From a virus, in the IMG/VR virus record IMGVR_UViG_3300037090_000118, positions 1-33,077 of that record: DNA of 33,077 nt; one strand, 5' to 3'. Below the pieces are notes generated by a model, which saw only the letters and a list, made by a program, of their open reading frames with translations, ran no database searches and was not told where the DNA came from. A program made the translations under genes and the position numbers. Positions 15,085-22,885 of this stretch are shown here, one piece after another. Numbering within the stretch: position 1 is the stretch's first letter; every line of letters starts with the position of its first letter.

Positions 15085-15995
15085 TCTTCGCGCCACAATT
15101 AAAACTTGCTTCACATCCGCAATTTCCAAAGTTCCTTACTGGCGAAACCGTTCCGATTATCAATATAGAAATTTCACCTTCGAGCGTATGTGATGCAAAG
15201 TGCTCCGCTTGTTTTTACAAGGAAGATAAGAACGTAAAAGAAAAGTTCATTCACTGGGGGCCATTGTTCGCCTTTCTTCTTGATGCTGACACTCATGGTC
15301 TTGAGGCCATAACTTGGAGCGGCGGCGGCGAACCAACCTTGCACCCGGATTTTTCTGATCTTGTTTTCCGTGTGGCATCACAAACAAAATTGAACCAAGG
15401 CTTGTTTACCAATGCTTTGTTAAAACCGAAATACCGAGCCAGCTTTCTTAAATGGATTCGTGTATCAAAAACAAATGAGTCATGGCCTGACGGACACATA
15501 TTTTTGCTAAGACAGCAAAATGCCAATGTGGGTTTGTGTGTTAATTACCGGGGAAAAGAGGACGATTGGGACATTAAGGAGGGCTTGCGGCTTGTTCACA
15601 AGATGGAGTTACGGTATCTCCAGGTTCGACCCGCGCTCAATATTATGGGCAAGACAATAGAGATTAATCTCCCAGACATTAAAGACGACAAGTTGATTAT
15701 CACACCTTATAAATTCCACGAATGCTCAAAAAAAGATCGAGGATATACGCTTTGCCAAGGCTTTCATTTTTCAACCATGATTTGGGAAAACGGCATGATG
15801 TCGCCCTGTATGTACATGAGACATCATCAAGAATACAACATTGGCAGCATTTATGAAAATCGCTTTGTGGATTTGTGTGAAAAAATGCCCAAGAGCTTGC
15901 CCGTGCTCGATGATTGTCAGATTTGTTGTAAAAATAACGAGATTAATAAACTGATAAACGATTGCAAAAAATTGGAAGATGTGAGTTTTGTATAA
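15081..15995 (+). CDS. Radical SAM protein with C-terminal Cys cluster
   Basis: 304 aa. The iron-sulfur motif is SVCDAKCSACFYKED: C37, C41, C44 in the CxxxCxxC spacing. The SAM-binding GGGEPTLHPDF (81-91) follows, in the order expected for a radical SAM barrel. The C-terminal third has further cysteines (SPCMYMRH; DDCQICCKN), like a SPASM-type auxiliary cluster. These proteins generate a 5'-deoxyadenosyl radical to modify peptides, sugars or cofactors. It is framed by glycosyltransferase genes with four-base and zero-base joins, so it probably acts in the same pathway. The substrate is unknown. Confidence 0.87.
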   Translation: MIFAPQLKLASHPQFPKFLTGETVPIINIEISPSSVCDAKCSACFYKEDKNVKEKFIHWGPLFAFLLDADTHGLEAITWSGGGEPTLHPDFSDLVFRVASQTKLNQGLFTNALLKPKYRASFLKWIRVSKTNESWPDGHIFLLRQQNANVGLCVNYRGKEDDWDIKEGLRLVHKMELRYLQVRPALNIMGKTIEINLPDIKDDKLIITPYKFHECSKKDRGYTLCQGFHFSTMIWENGMMSPCMYMRHHQEYNIGSIYENRFVDLCEKMPKSLPVLDDCQICCKNNEINKLINDCKKLEDVSFV

Positions 15996-16547
15996 ATGAT
16001 ACTATCCATCCTTATACCAACACTTTTAGACCGTGCAGACATGCTCAAAAATCTTATGTCTGATCTTTACGAGCAAGCGGAATTGATTAATGCTGATTCT
16101 GACATTGAGATTGTATGCAACAAAGATAAGGGTGAACAGACAACTGGCTACAAGCGCAACAAGCTCCTGAGCGACGCGGTGGGGGAATATATAGTATTCG
16201 TGGACGACGATGACAAGGTATCTCACTCTTATTGTAAGCTGATTATGGATGCACTGGCAAGCAAGCCGGACGTTGTTGGGATAAGAGGGATATATATCGT
16301 CAATGGGCAATACAATGGTGTTTTCGAACATTCAATCAAGCATAAGGCGTGGTCACAAGAGGGAAACAAATATTACCGTTGCCCAAACCATTTAAATCCA
16401 GTGCGTCGTGAACTTGCATTACAGGCCGGGTTCCCAAACACAATAATCGGTGAGGACAGGGATTACAGCATGAATCTGTTACCGCTATTGAAGACAGAGG
16501 TAATGATCGAAACTCCAATTTACGAATATTACGCGAGGGCTAAATGA
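15996..16547 (+). CDS. Glycosyltransferase family 2
   Basis: 183 aa, ATG directly after the radical SAM stop. MILSILIPTLLDRADMLKNL is the GT2 N-terminal strand and helix. GYKRNKLLSDAVGEYIVFVD then DDDKVS (D70-D73) is the donor/metal site. A later GEDRDYSMNL helix resembles the catalytic-base ED motif. It is short for the family but contains all core elements, and is the clearest GT2 in the cassette. Its last bases overlap the zinc-ribbon gene that follows. Confidence 0.85.
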   Translation: MILSILIPTLLDRADMLKNLMSDLYEQAELINADSDIEIVCNKDKGEQTTGYKRNKLLSDAVGEYIVFVDDDDKVSHSYCKLIMDALASKPDVVGIRGIYIVNGQYNGVFEHSIKHKAWSQEGNKYYRCPNHLNPVRRELALQAGFPNTIIGEDRDYSMNLLPLLKTEVMIETPIYEYYARAK

Positions 16548-16780
16548 CCCACCCCGCGCTACAGGCCGTGAGGTGTCCCAGGCTGCGCAACAAGGGCGGC
16601 AGGCACGATACTTTATGTAACGCTCTTGTAATACCGGGAAAGGATTATGCTTTTTGTCATAAATGTAGTGCGTTTTTCAGGATTATAAGAGTTCCCGGCA
16701 AGCCGCTAAAGTTGATTGATATTGATAAGGATGAAATTAGGTTTATGTGGCTGTTACTGGAATATCAAAATATATCTTGA
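16544..16780 (+). CDS. Com-like zinc-ribbon regulator
   Basis: 78 aa, ATGA overlap with the GT2 gene. Two cysteine pairs lie in RCPRLRNKGGRHDTLCNALV and CHKCSAFFRI: a zinc ribbon resembling Mu Com, a translational activator that binds mRNA. The C-terminal half (LKLIDIDKDEIRFMWLLLEY) is not typical of Com. It could regulate the phage or bind another protein. Confidence 0.6.
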   Translation: MTHPALQAVRCPRLRNKGGRHDTLCNALVIPGKDYAFCHKCSAFFRIIRVPGKPLKLIDIDKDEIRFMWLLLEYQNIS

Positions 16781-16805
16781 CACACAAGCCGCTTGAGTGT
16801 ATAAT
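16777..16805 (+). promoter_or_regulatory. Perfect-consensus sigma70 promoter
   Basis: TTGACA (16777-16782), exactly 17 bases, TATAAT (16800-16805). It overlaps the last bases of the zinc-ribbon gene and fires into the 46-aa gene and the lipoprotein. It lacks the block shared by the two late promoters, so it should work with host RNA polymerase alone. A start at +7 would put the transcript start on the ATG at 16812 (leaderless). Confidence 0.88.
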
Positions 16806-16811
16806 ATAAGT

Positions 16812-16952
16812 ATGGATAAAATAAGTAAGTACTTTTCTAAGATCGGTCGAAAGGGTGGCAAATCCGGGAAGGGAGATTCTAAGCGGCGTGGCAATTCGGA
16901 TTATTACAGGAGAATAAGAAAAGGGAACAATAAACAAGGAGGTAAAAAATGA
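16812..16952 (+). CDS. 46-aa basic protein, possibly leaderless
   Basis: ATG only seven bases after the -10 box, no ribosome site, so translation would be leaderless; alternatively it is not translated. It begins MDKISKYFSKIGRKGGKSGK and ends KQGGKK; very rich in Lys, Gly and Arg, like small DNA- or RNA-binding peptides. It ends with an ATGA overlap with the lipoprotein gene, whose GGAGG site lies in this gene's last codons; that overlap is the best evidence it is real. Confidence 0.5.
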   Translation: MDKISKYFSKIGRKGGKSGKGDSKRRGNSDYYRRIRKGNNKQGGKK

Positions 16953-17350
16953 AAAAGGTAATTATTTTTTTAGTAGGAGTTTTGTTGTGTTGCAGCAATC
17001 CGACAGCACCTAAAACTGCGGTGATAGCTTGGAGGGTTGTTAAGATTTATTACGATCCACAAATATCACCTCCGTTTGATGACCGGATAGTAAGCAAAGA
17101 TACCTCAAGAGTTTTATACAGGGACAGCACTGACAGTATGTCGTTTAAACAGTTTGGAACATGGCACTCTATACCGGCGTGGTATGGTTCTGAAATAGGT
17201 ATTCCTACTGGCGATACCATACGTATTTTCTCTAATGGCATAAATGATACGTTGCGCTCATATTTTACCTGTAATGGTTTGTTGTATTTTGCCGGTAATG
17301 GCGCAGATACTTTGATTGTCACCAAAGACACGACTTGGATATTGAATTAA
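16949..17350 (+). CDS. Small lipoprotein-like surface protein (moron)
   Basis: 133 aa, strong AAGGAGG ribosome site. A short Lys-led signal peptide (MKKVIIFLVGVLL) runs into Cys-Cys-Ser-Asn (C14/C15), a lipobox-like site although the residue before the Cys is not Gly/Ala/Ser. The mature part is polar and beta-rich, with no catalytic motif. Phage lipoproteins under their own host-type promoter, among late genes, are commonly superinfection-exclusion factors that block the phage receptor or DNA entry; that is inference here. No +2 Asp, so outer-membrane localisation is likely in a Gram-negative host. A secreted protein without lipid remains possible. Confidence 0.65.
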   Translation: MKKVIIFLVGVLLCCSNPTAPKTAVIAWRVVKIYYDPQISPPFDDRIVSKDTSRVLYRDSTDSMSFKQFGTWHSIPAWYGSEIGIPTGDTIRIFSNGINDTLRSYFTCNGLLYFAGNGADTLIVTKDTTWILN

Positions 17351-17357
17351 GGTATAA

Positions 17358-17409
17358 TTACCGATTTATGTAAAAAGGTCTTGCATTGTTGATAATTTGA
17401 TGTTATATT
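17358..17409 (+). promoter_or_regulatory. Second late promoter with the shared upstream element
   Basis: TTGCAT (17381-17386), 17-base spacer, TATATT (17404-17409). Upstream TTACCGATTTATGTAAA (17358-17374) is nearly identical to 6751-6767 and stands exactly 23 bases before the -35, as there. It should drive portal, scaffold and capsid. Confidence 0.8.
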
Positions 17410-17451
17410 GAGTTCGAGTATTCATATCTTCAACTGAATCTCACCTTATGC

Positions 17452-17477
17452 CGCTCTTCGGTTCGGTGCCGAGAGCG
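17452..17477 (+). promoter_or_regulatory. Hairpin over the portal ribosome site
   Basis: CGCTCT (17452-17457), a bulged T, CGG, a 7-base loop, then CCG and AGAGCG (17472-17477) fold into a nine-pair stem ending three bases before the portal ATG at 17480. The GAGAG ribosome site is in the stem, so translation of the portal may be slowed or regulated. Confidence 0.45.
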
Positions 17478-17479
17478 AC

Positions 17480-19624
17480 ATGCCAGAAAATCAGCTACAA
17501 GAAGGTTTGCCAGAGAGTGCCGCTACTGCCGCCGCTGCCGTTATCGAACGGGCGATGGGTGTCGGACAGCAGAAGGTAAATTTCGTTAATACCCGCTTCC
17601 AGAATTGTCTCAACGCTTTAATTCCTCGTCGTGACCGCCTCTTTTTAAACCTCGACAAATACTGCGGATACCAACTCGACCCAGAGCAGATTAAAAAACT
17701 GGACAAGGCCCGCCGTGTGCCTATTGTGATGAATCTTTCCAAACGCAAGGTTCAGGGGCTTGCTGCGGCAATCGTAAAGAACATCTGGGACATTGACGTG
17801 TTGCCTATGGATGGCAAGCGTAATACGCTGATGTATGCTATCCAGGACATGATGAAGGTTGACCAGAGTTATTCGCGCTGGGACTACAACTTTCTCATGC
17901 ACATCATCTATGCGCTGATTTCTGATTCTGTAATGGAGATGATTTTTACCAATGAAATTGACCCTATGGGGCGCATAGGGTGGGAAGTGTGCCAGCCAGG
18001 GATGGTTGCTTATGATCCTAATTGGAGAACGGGCGTAAGCAAAGACTTAAATTTTGTTTTCAAATACATGAAGCTCACCGCCGACCAGATCATGCAGCTC
18101 TACCCAGACCAAACAGAGAGAATACAAAGAAACCTCCTAATGGATTTAACACTGGGCGGAAATTTTGATACTCCAAAAATCTCAGATTACAAAGACTATA
18201 CACAGTCTAAAACCATGAATGGGCAATATGATGTAGTGGAATATAATTACGTTGTTGAGGAAGAAGATGTTGTAGAGGTTGCCATTAACGCAAATCTTGA
18301 GTTGCCCAAGACCGATGACTACCAAGTTAAAAAGGATTTCGTTGAAGCAAACAAAATAAAATATGAAGACATTCATTCCATTTATCAAACAATAAAAAAG
18401 CCAAAAATTTGCACAATATGTCCTGGTATTGTTCCTGAACAACCCCTTTACGACGGATATGATATATTCCAGATCAAACGCCTCAGATTTTTCCCTCTTG
18501 CATCAGAGCGTATTGTCGGTGAGCCTTTTGGAATCATGGATGTGCTTACTAACATGCAGGATGCTATTAACAAACTGATAAACAACTCACAAGGAATTAT
18601 TGATTCGGCTGCTCATGGCGGCGGGGCTGTCAATCCTGAGATTGTTGGTAACGATGATACAAAAATGGAGGAGATTAAAAAGCGTTGGAGCGATCCGTTC
18701 TATAAATTCTTTGGCAGCCCTGCCGCTTTTGCATCAGGGAAGTCAATGTTTTTACCCTTTCCGCACAATGACGTTGATGCCGGGATATTTAATCAGCTTT
18801 CTAAAATACTTTATGAATTGAACAATGATGTTCTACCGCTAAATCCTGCCGCCGAGGGAAAAAGCGAACACGCCGGCGAGCCTGGCATTCTATTCAACAT
18901 GAAGATGCAAATTATTGAGCAGGCGCAGCTTGTTTTAATGAGAAACATAGAGAATTTCCTACTTGAAGCTGGTGAGGCTTATGTTGATGCTGGAAAAATA
19001 CTCTATAGTAAAACTAAACGAACATTCTATAAGAATGATGGCTCGGAAATAGTTATTAATGATATAAAAACTTTACCCAGTGGTGACATTGCAATAGATA
19101 ACGATTTGGGAAGTTTACAGCGATGCCGCATTGTAGTTACTCTCTCCCCGAAATCTCCTAATTCTCAGTTTACAAAGCGCATGACTCACATGGACGTATT
19201 GAACCTTCTTTACAAAGACGCTGTGAACAACATTGAGCTAATAGGCATGACACAGGGAAAAATTCTTGAAACTATTCCGTGTGATGATGAGGAAGAAAAG
19301 ATACGCGCCCAGATGATTGAGCGGCGTAACCAGCTTGGTAAGATGAGAATGGATGCAATGCTTAACACGCCTCCTGGCGGCGCACAACAGAAGCCGCCGA
19401 CGTTGGCTTTCAGGTACGCCGATCTTGAACCCGAAGCAAAAGTACAGGCATTGAAGAAAATTGGCATAGAGGTGGGGTCACAGCAAGGACAGGAACCAGG
19501 GCAACAACAGGGACAGCCGCAACAGCCCCCACATGCCGAGGCCCAGCAAAAATTACAGCAGAATTTACAACCACTCACAGCTCCGCAAGGGGCAAGCCAG
19601 ACGGCAAGTCCGTCTCAAACTTAA
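17480..19624 (+). CDS. Portal protein
   Basis: 714 aa. Position (terminase side, before scaffold and capsid), length and segments fit a podovirus-type portal: KLDKARRVPIVMNLSKRKVQ, IAWE-type VCQPGMVAYDPNW, and IKRLRFFPLASERIVGEPFG followed by GIMDVLTNMQDAINKLINNSQ, the stem-to-wing transition. The C-terminus is a Gln/Pro-rich unstructured tail. It forms the dodecameric channel for DNA packaging and ejection and docks the terminase. A hairpin lies over its ribosome site. The family name is not certain, but nothing else of this length would sit here. Confidence 0.82.
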   Translation: MPENQLQEGLPESAATAAAAVIERAMGVGQQKVNFVNTRFQNCLNALIPRRDRLFLNLDKYCGYQLDPEQIKKLDKARRVPIVMNLSKRKVQGLAAAIVKNIWDIDVLPMDGKRNTLMYAIQDMMKVDQSYSRWDYNFLMHIIYALISDSVMEMIFTNEIDPMGRIGWEVCQPGMVAYDPNWRTGVSKDLNFVFKYMKLTADQIMQLYPDQTERIQRNLLMDLTLGGNFDTPKISDYKDYTQSKTMNGQYDVVEYNYVVEEEDVVEVAINANLELPKTDDYQVKKDFVEANKIKYEDIHSIYQTIKKPKICTICPGIVPEQPLYDGYDIFQIKRLRFFPLASERIVGEPFGIMDVLTNMQDAINKLINNSQGIIDSAAHGGGAVNPEIVGNDDTKMEEIKKRWSDPFYKFFGSPAAFASGKSMFLPFPHNDVDAGIFNQLSKILYELNNDVLPLNPAAEGKSEHAGEPGILFNMKMQIIEQAQLVLMRNIENFLLEAGEAYVDAGKILYSKTKRTFYKNDGSEIVINDIKTLPSGDIAIDNDLGSLQRCRIVVTLSPKSPNSQFTKRMTHMDVLNLLYKDAVNNIELIGMTQGKILETIPCDDEEEKIRAQMIERRNQLGKMRMDAMLNTPPGGAQQKPPTLAFRYADLEPEAKVQALKKIGIEVGSQQGQEPGQQQGQPQQPPHAEAQQKLQQNLQPLTAPQGASQTASPSQT

Positions 19625-19637
19625 CAGAGGAGTAACC

Positions 19638-20924
19638 ATGCCAGACAAGGCAACACAAGAATTGGACACTGGGGTTGAAATTCCCAATGTCAATGATTTG
19701 TCGAAAGAGGAGTTGGAACACGTAGCCGCTTCTACCCCGGAGCAACTTGCGGCGGAATTGACAGCGCCAGAAGAGGAAGAGGTTCCTGGCGGTGAGGCAG
19801 CTCCCGAAGACCAAGCCGCGCCAGAGGAAAAGCAGACTACAGTACTAAAAGGGAAATCTAAGCCACAATCTAAAACATCCCCCAGTGAGGCCATTGAGGT
19901 TGTTTTGGACGATGGCCGAAAGATAGTCTTTGATAACAAAGATCAGTTGCTTCAAAACTTCAAATCCTTGCGGATTAGCCTTGATAAATTCAATGCCGAA
20001 CGCGGCACAACTTATAAGGAACTCCAGAGGATGAGAGATTTGGAACAACAGTATACCGCTTTGCAAAGAGAGCTTGAGGACTTGAAGCGTGTCCCCGCTC
20101 ACCCGCCCAAAGGCCAACAGGCGGCAGCGACGACAGACATGGTTCATAAAGCCGAGGAAGCAGGGATAGACCCTAAAGAGTTTTTTAAGGACTTAACCCC
20201 TGAAAATTTTGCAGAGAAAATGGCGGAGATTCTTGATACTGCCGCCATGCAAGCAGAAAAACGGTTGTCCCCCAGGCTACAGGCAGCCGAGGATGAGAAC
20301 AAAAAGCTTCGTGAGGAGTTTGGACAAATCCGTACAGACATGACGTATCGTGAGCAGAAAAGCGTTTTTGATTCGCATTACCTTAACCTGATGAATGAGA
20401 TTACTCAGCTTCAGGCAAAGGTTCCTGCGATAAAGACGCAATGGACTCCCGAACAGATCAATGCCGCAATACAGCAGTACGGTTCCGAACAAGCCCAGCT
20501 TGTTGTTCCTCCTGGTGACTTTGATAAATGGACGATTATTGAATCCATGCTCAAGGAAGATTATTGCCCTATTGATAGCCAGGGGCGGCTCGATATTACA
20601 CAACGTAAACTAAAATCCATTAACAGTGCGTGGGCAGCGTTTCAGGTTGAACATCCAGAGCTTAACGATCAGACCGTAGCGGCGGCACATACTCAAGGTC
20701 AGCAACAGGTTTTAGATCAGGTACAGCGGGTTACGAATAGACCGCCGACCTTACCTAATAATTTGTCAACGGCCGACACGAATCCCGACGCTATGACTAT
20801 CGAACAAGCTCAAAAATGGATAAGTACGCCACCGGAAACGCTTGCCATTTGGAAACGCACAAAAGACCCGCGATACCAAAAATTCGAGGAGGCGCAGGCT
20901 TTCGCGGAAAAGTACGCGGGATAG
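19638..20924 (+). CDS. Scaffold-like protein
   Basis: 428 aa from the ATG at 19638 with GAGGAG upstream (the frame stays open to 19533 inside the portal gene but lacks a site). The N-terminus is very acidic (TAPEEEEVPGGEAAPEDQAA), then a basic linker, a long coiled coil (about 110-260; RMRDLEQQYTALQRELEDLK) and a helical C-terminus. This composition, between portal and capsid, is that of a scaffolding protein that guides capsid assembly and is then released. No protease motif was seen. Confidence 0.65.
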   Translation: MPDKATQELDTGVEIPNVNDLSKEELEHVAASTPEQLAAELTAPEEEEVPGGEAAPEDQAAPEEKQTTVLKGKSKPQSKTSPSEAIEVVLDDGRKIVFDNKDQLLQNFKSLRISLDKFNAERGTTYKELQRMRDLEQQYTALQRELEDLKRVPAHPPKGQQAAATTDMVHKAEEAGIDPKEFFKDLTPENFAEKMAEILDTAAMQAEKRLSPRLQAAEDENKKLREEFGQIRTDMTYREQKSVFDSHYLNLMNEITQLQAKVPAIKTQWTPEQINAAIQQYGSEQAQLVVPPGDFDKWTIIESMLKEDYCPIDSQGRLDITQRKLKSINSAWAAFQVEHPELNDQTVAAAHTQGQQQVLDQVQRVTNRPPTLPNNLSTADTNPDAMTIEQAQKWISTPPETLAIWKRTKDPRYQKFEEAQAFAEKYAG

Positions 20925-20936
20925 AAAGAATTTATT

Positions 20937-22262
20937 ATGGCAAGTTATACAGCCTTGCAGTCGCAGAACCTTATTACCGCTGCGACCGCATTGAAAATCC
21001 AAGCTTTCGAGAAGCTCGTACAGATGAAGAGCCTTCCTGAGAGTATCTTTTTTCACCTGTCCGGCAATGTCATTGATAAGATGACACCCATTCCCGCCGC
21101 GTGGCTGCTTAAGATGCCGCCCGAGGCAGGGCAGGCGCACCAAACCAATTTCCCCTTGCTCATGTGGCTTTCGGGACAGGAAACCAAGGGCAATGCCGCT
21201 GATGAGATTAATAATGTGGAAGACCCTGTAATCAAGCAGTTCATCGCTTATTACAACGATGTTTCCCACAGCATGAAGCTCGACCAGTACGGCATTTCCT
21301 ATCTGGATACTGCTCCTTACGCTATCAAGGACAAGGCTTCTGATCTTCTGGCGACGTATTGGAAGGAACTCATGGACTACTACATGCAGTTTGCGATACT
21401 CTGGCAGGTTTCACCGAACCTTCTGGAGTCGCCGACAAACCTTTCAGTATCAGCGCACAGGAACACGTTCGTTAAGGGCGTGAATCTGGCTAACCAGCCG
21501 TGGTCAAACTATAACATGAACGCGAACTTTTTCAGCGGTGTTATTGCGGCCACAATGGATTTAGCGAAAAACGGCCATACAAACCTTTACGAAATGGGTT
21601 TTGACTTCCCGTTTGCGCTTACGATTGCAGAGTGGGCGAATTATACCGGCAAACTCAAACCCTTTAACCTTGGCGGACGCGGATCGTATATTTATGCGAT
21701 TCCTTCCAGCCAGGTTACAAGGACATTGAGTCCTATCAGCAACGGTTCGATGGGAGCGGTTTGGCAGGCAACGACAAAACTGAACACTGAGGAAGCGTCG
21801 CTGCCCCTCGTGCTCGGTCGTGCTCGTAATGTCCTGTTTGTGGAAAACCCGAGATCACCTACTGCCAAAACATACGGCAGCGGCAGCGGTTCAGGTTCCG
21901 GCCTTGGAACGACATCGCCGTACAACAGCGTACTTGAAGTTAAGTACCTGAAACCCGGCGAGAACGACCAACGGCACACCACCGGCGACATCTGGGAACC
22001 CGGTTTCCTGATGGGGATGCACGGTATTGCCGAAGTTGATGCGGGCGTACATACCGAGTACGAAGTCCAGGATTTCAAAAGGTTCAAAGCAACGGGCCTG
22101 TTTGATACGATGGGCTTCAACAGGGTTGAATACGTTCCGTCGAGTGGACAAACGGTGTCAACGTCCACCTCATCGACAACGCTTGATAACTTTTCAAGCG
22201 CGGTTACGTGGTTCTATAAGCAGTCTGCATATTGGAACATACAGACTGGTCAGACCTACTAA
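20937..22262 (+). CDS. Major capsid protein
   Basis: 441 aa immediately after the scaffold gene and followed by a strong terminator. Features are an N-terminal arm rich in helices, central strands (GYMGFDF-type YEMGFDFPFALTIAEWANY) and an HK97/P22-type long beta body. I compare it to the N4 gp56 / DUF4043 coat group, with low certainty. At residues 314-322 there is a (Gly-Ser)4-Gly stretch, a natural flexible linker, likely in a surface-exposed loop. Expected to be the most abundant virion protein. The GroES-like gene in the cassette likely helps it fold. Confidence 0.8.
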   Translation: MASYTALQSQNLITAATALKIQAFEKLVQMKSLPESIFFHLSGNVIDKMTPIPAAWLLKMPPEAGQAHQTNFPLLMWLSGQETKGNAADEINNVEDPVIKQFIAYYNDVSHSMKLDQYGISYLDTAPYAIKDKASDLLATYWKELMDYYMQFAILWQVSPNLLESPTNLSVSAHRNTFVKGVNLANQPWSNYNMNANFFSGVIAATMDLAKNGHTNLYEMGFDFPFALTIAEWANYTGKLKPFNLGGRGSYIYAIPSSQVTRTLSPISNGSMGAVWQATTKLNTEEASLPLVLGRARNVLFVENPRSPTAKTYGSGSGSGSGLGTTSPYNSVLEVKYLKPGENDQRHTTGDIWEPGFLMGMHGIAEVDAGVHTEYEVQDFKRFKATGLFDTMGFNRVEYVPSSGQTVSTSTSSTTLDNFSSAVTWFYKQSAYWNIQTGQTY

Positions 22263-22276
22263 CGGTAGGAAGTAAC

Positions 22277-22309
22277 GGTGGGGGAGACAATTCTCCCTCA
22301 CCAATTTTT
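22277..22309 (+). terminator. Rho-independent terminator after the capsid gene
   Basis: GGTGGGGGAG (22277-22286) pairs with CTCCCTCACC (22293-22302) over ten positions with one G-U, loop ACAATT, then AATTTTT. It would reduce transcription into the downstream genes relative to capsid. Confidence 0.85.
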
Positions 22310-22338
22310 AAACAATATTCCCAACATGGGAGGGTTTT

Positions 22339-22863
22339 ATGGGTTTCCAGGACATTAAACAAATCGCAATGGCGATTAGTGACATGGAGAGCGCAGTTCC
22401 CGAACCGATGCCGTACATAGTTTTGAGGCACAAGGATTTCTCAAAAACAGATGGCGACCAACTCTTCGGTCTTTATGGAATCAGTGTTTTTCAGGGAAGT
22501 GGAGTTGGTGGCGGTATCTCCACAGAGGTAAAGGTTAATGAGAACAAGCCGTGTACTTTCTATCGGGACAAGCGGACAAATGTTTTGTTTGCCGTTATCC
22601 CTGATTGCAAGCACAATAGGGATGTTCTTACCAACCCCAATAATGTCCGTCAGCTTTTGACGATTCAAAGAGGAGAGCGGGCGGCACTTTTGACAATCAT
22701 GGAAGCACCGGAAGATTTAAAGGCGCAGATTGAAAAGGTGAAAAAGGATATTGCGGAAAAGAAAATTGATCCTACTCCGAAATATCAAAAGATGGACAAG
22801 GAAGGCGACCCTTTTAATTACATTGTTTCCGATGTGAAAATGCCGATTGATGGCGCTGCTTAA
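22339..22863 (+). CDS. Hypothetical head-region protein, 174 aa
   Basis: GGGAGGG ribosome site four bases before the ATG. It begins MGFQDIKQIAMAISDMESAV, with a beta-rich middle (FGLYGISVFQGSGVGGGIST) and a helical Lys/Glu-rich tail (EDLKAQIEKVKKDIAEKK). It lies between the capsid terminator and the homing endonuclease, so a decoration or head-completion role is plausible; no family is recognised. Confidence 0.65.
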   Translation: MGFQDIKQIAMAISDMESAVPEPMPYIVLRHKDFSKTDGDQLFGLYGISVFQGSGVGGGISTEVKVNENKPCTFYRDKRTNVLFAVIPDCKHNRDVLTNPNNVRQLLTIQRGERAALLTIMEAPEDLKAQIEKVKKDIAEKKIDPTPKYQKMDKEGDPFNYIVSDVKMPIDGAA

Positions 22864-22885
22864 ACAAATAGTGAGGGGTTTGTTA

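Noticed and set aside
9308-16547. DNA hypermodification pathway
   Set aside because: Radical SAM plus transferases could suggest modified bases, but no thymidylate-synthase-like or hydroxymethylase gene is present in the window; virion or surface glycosylation is the simpler reading.
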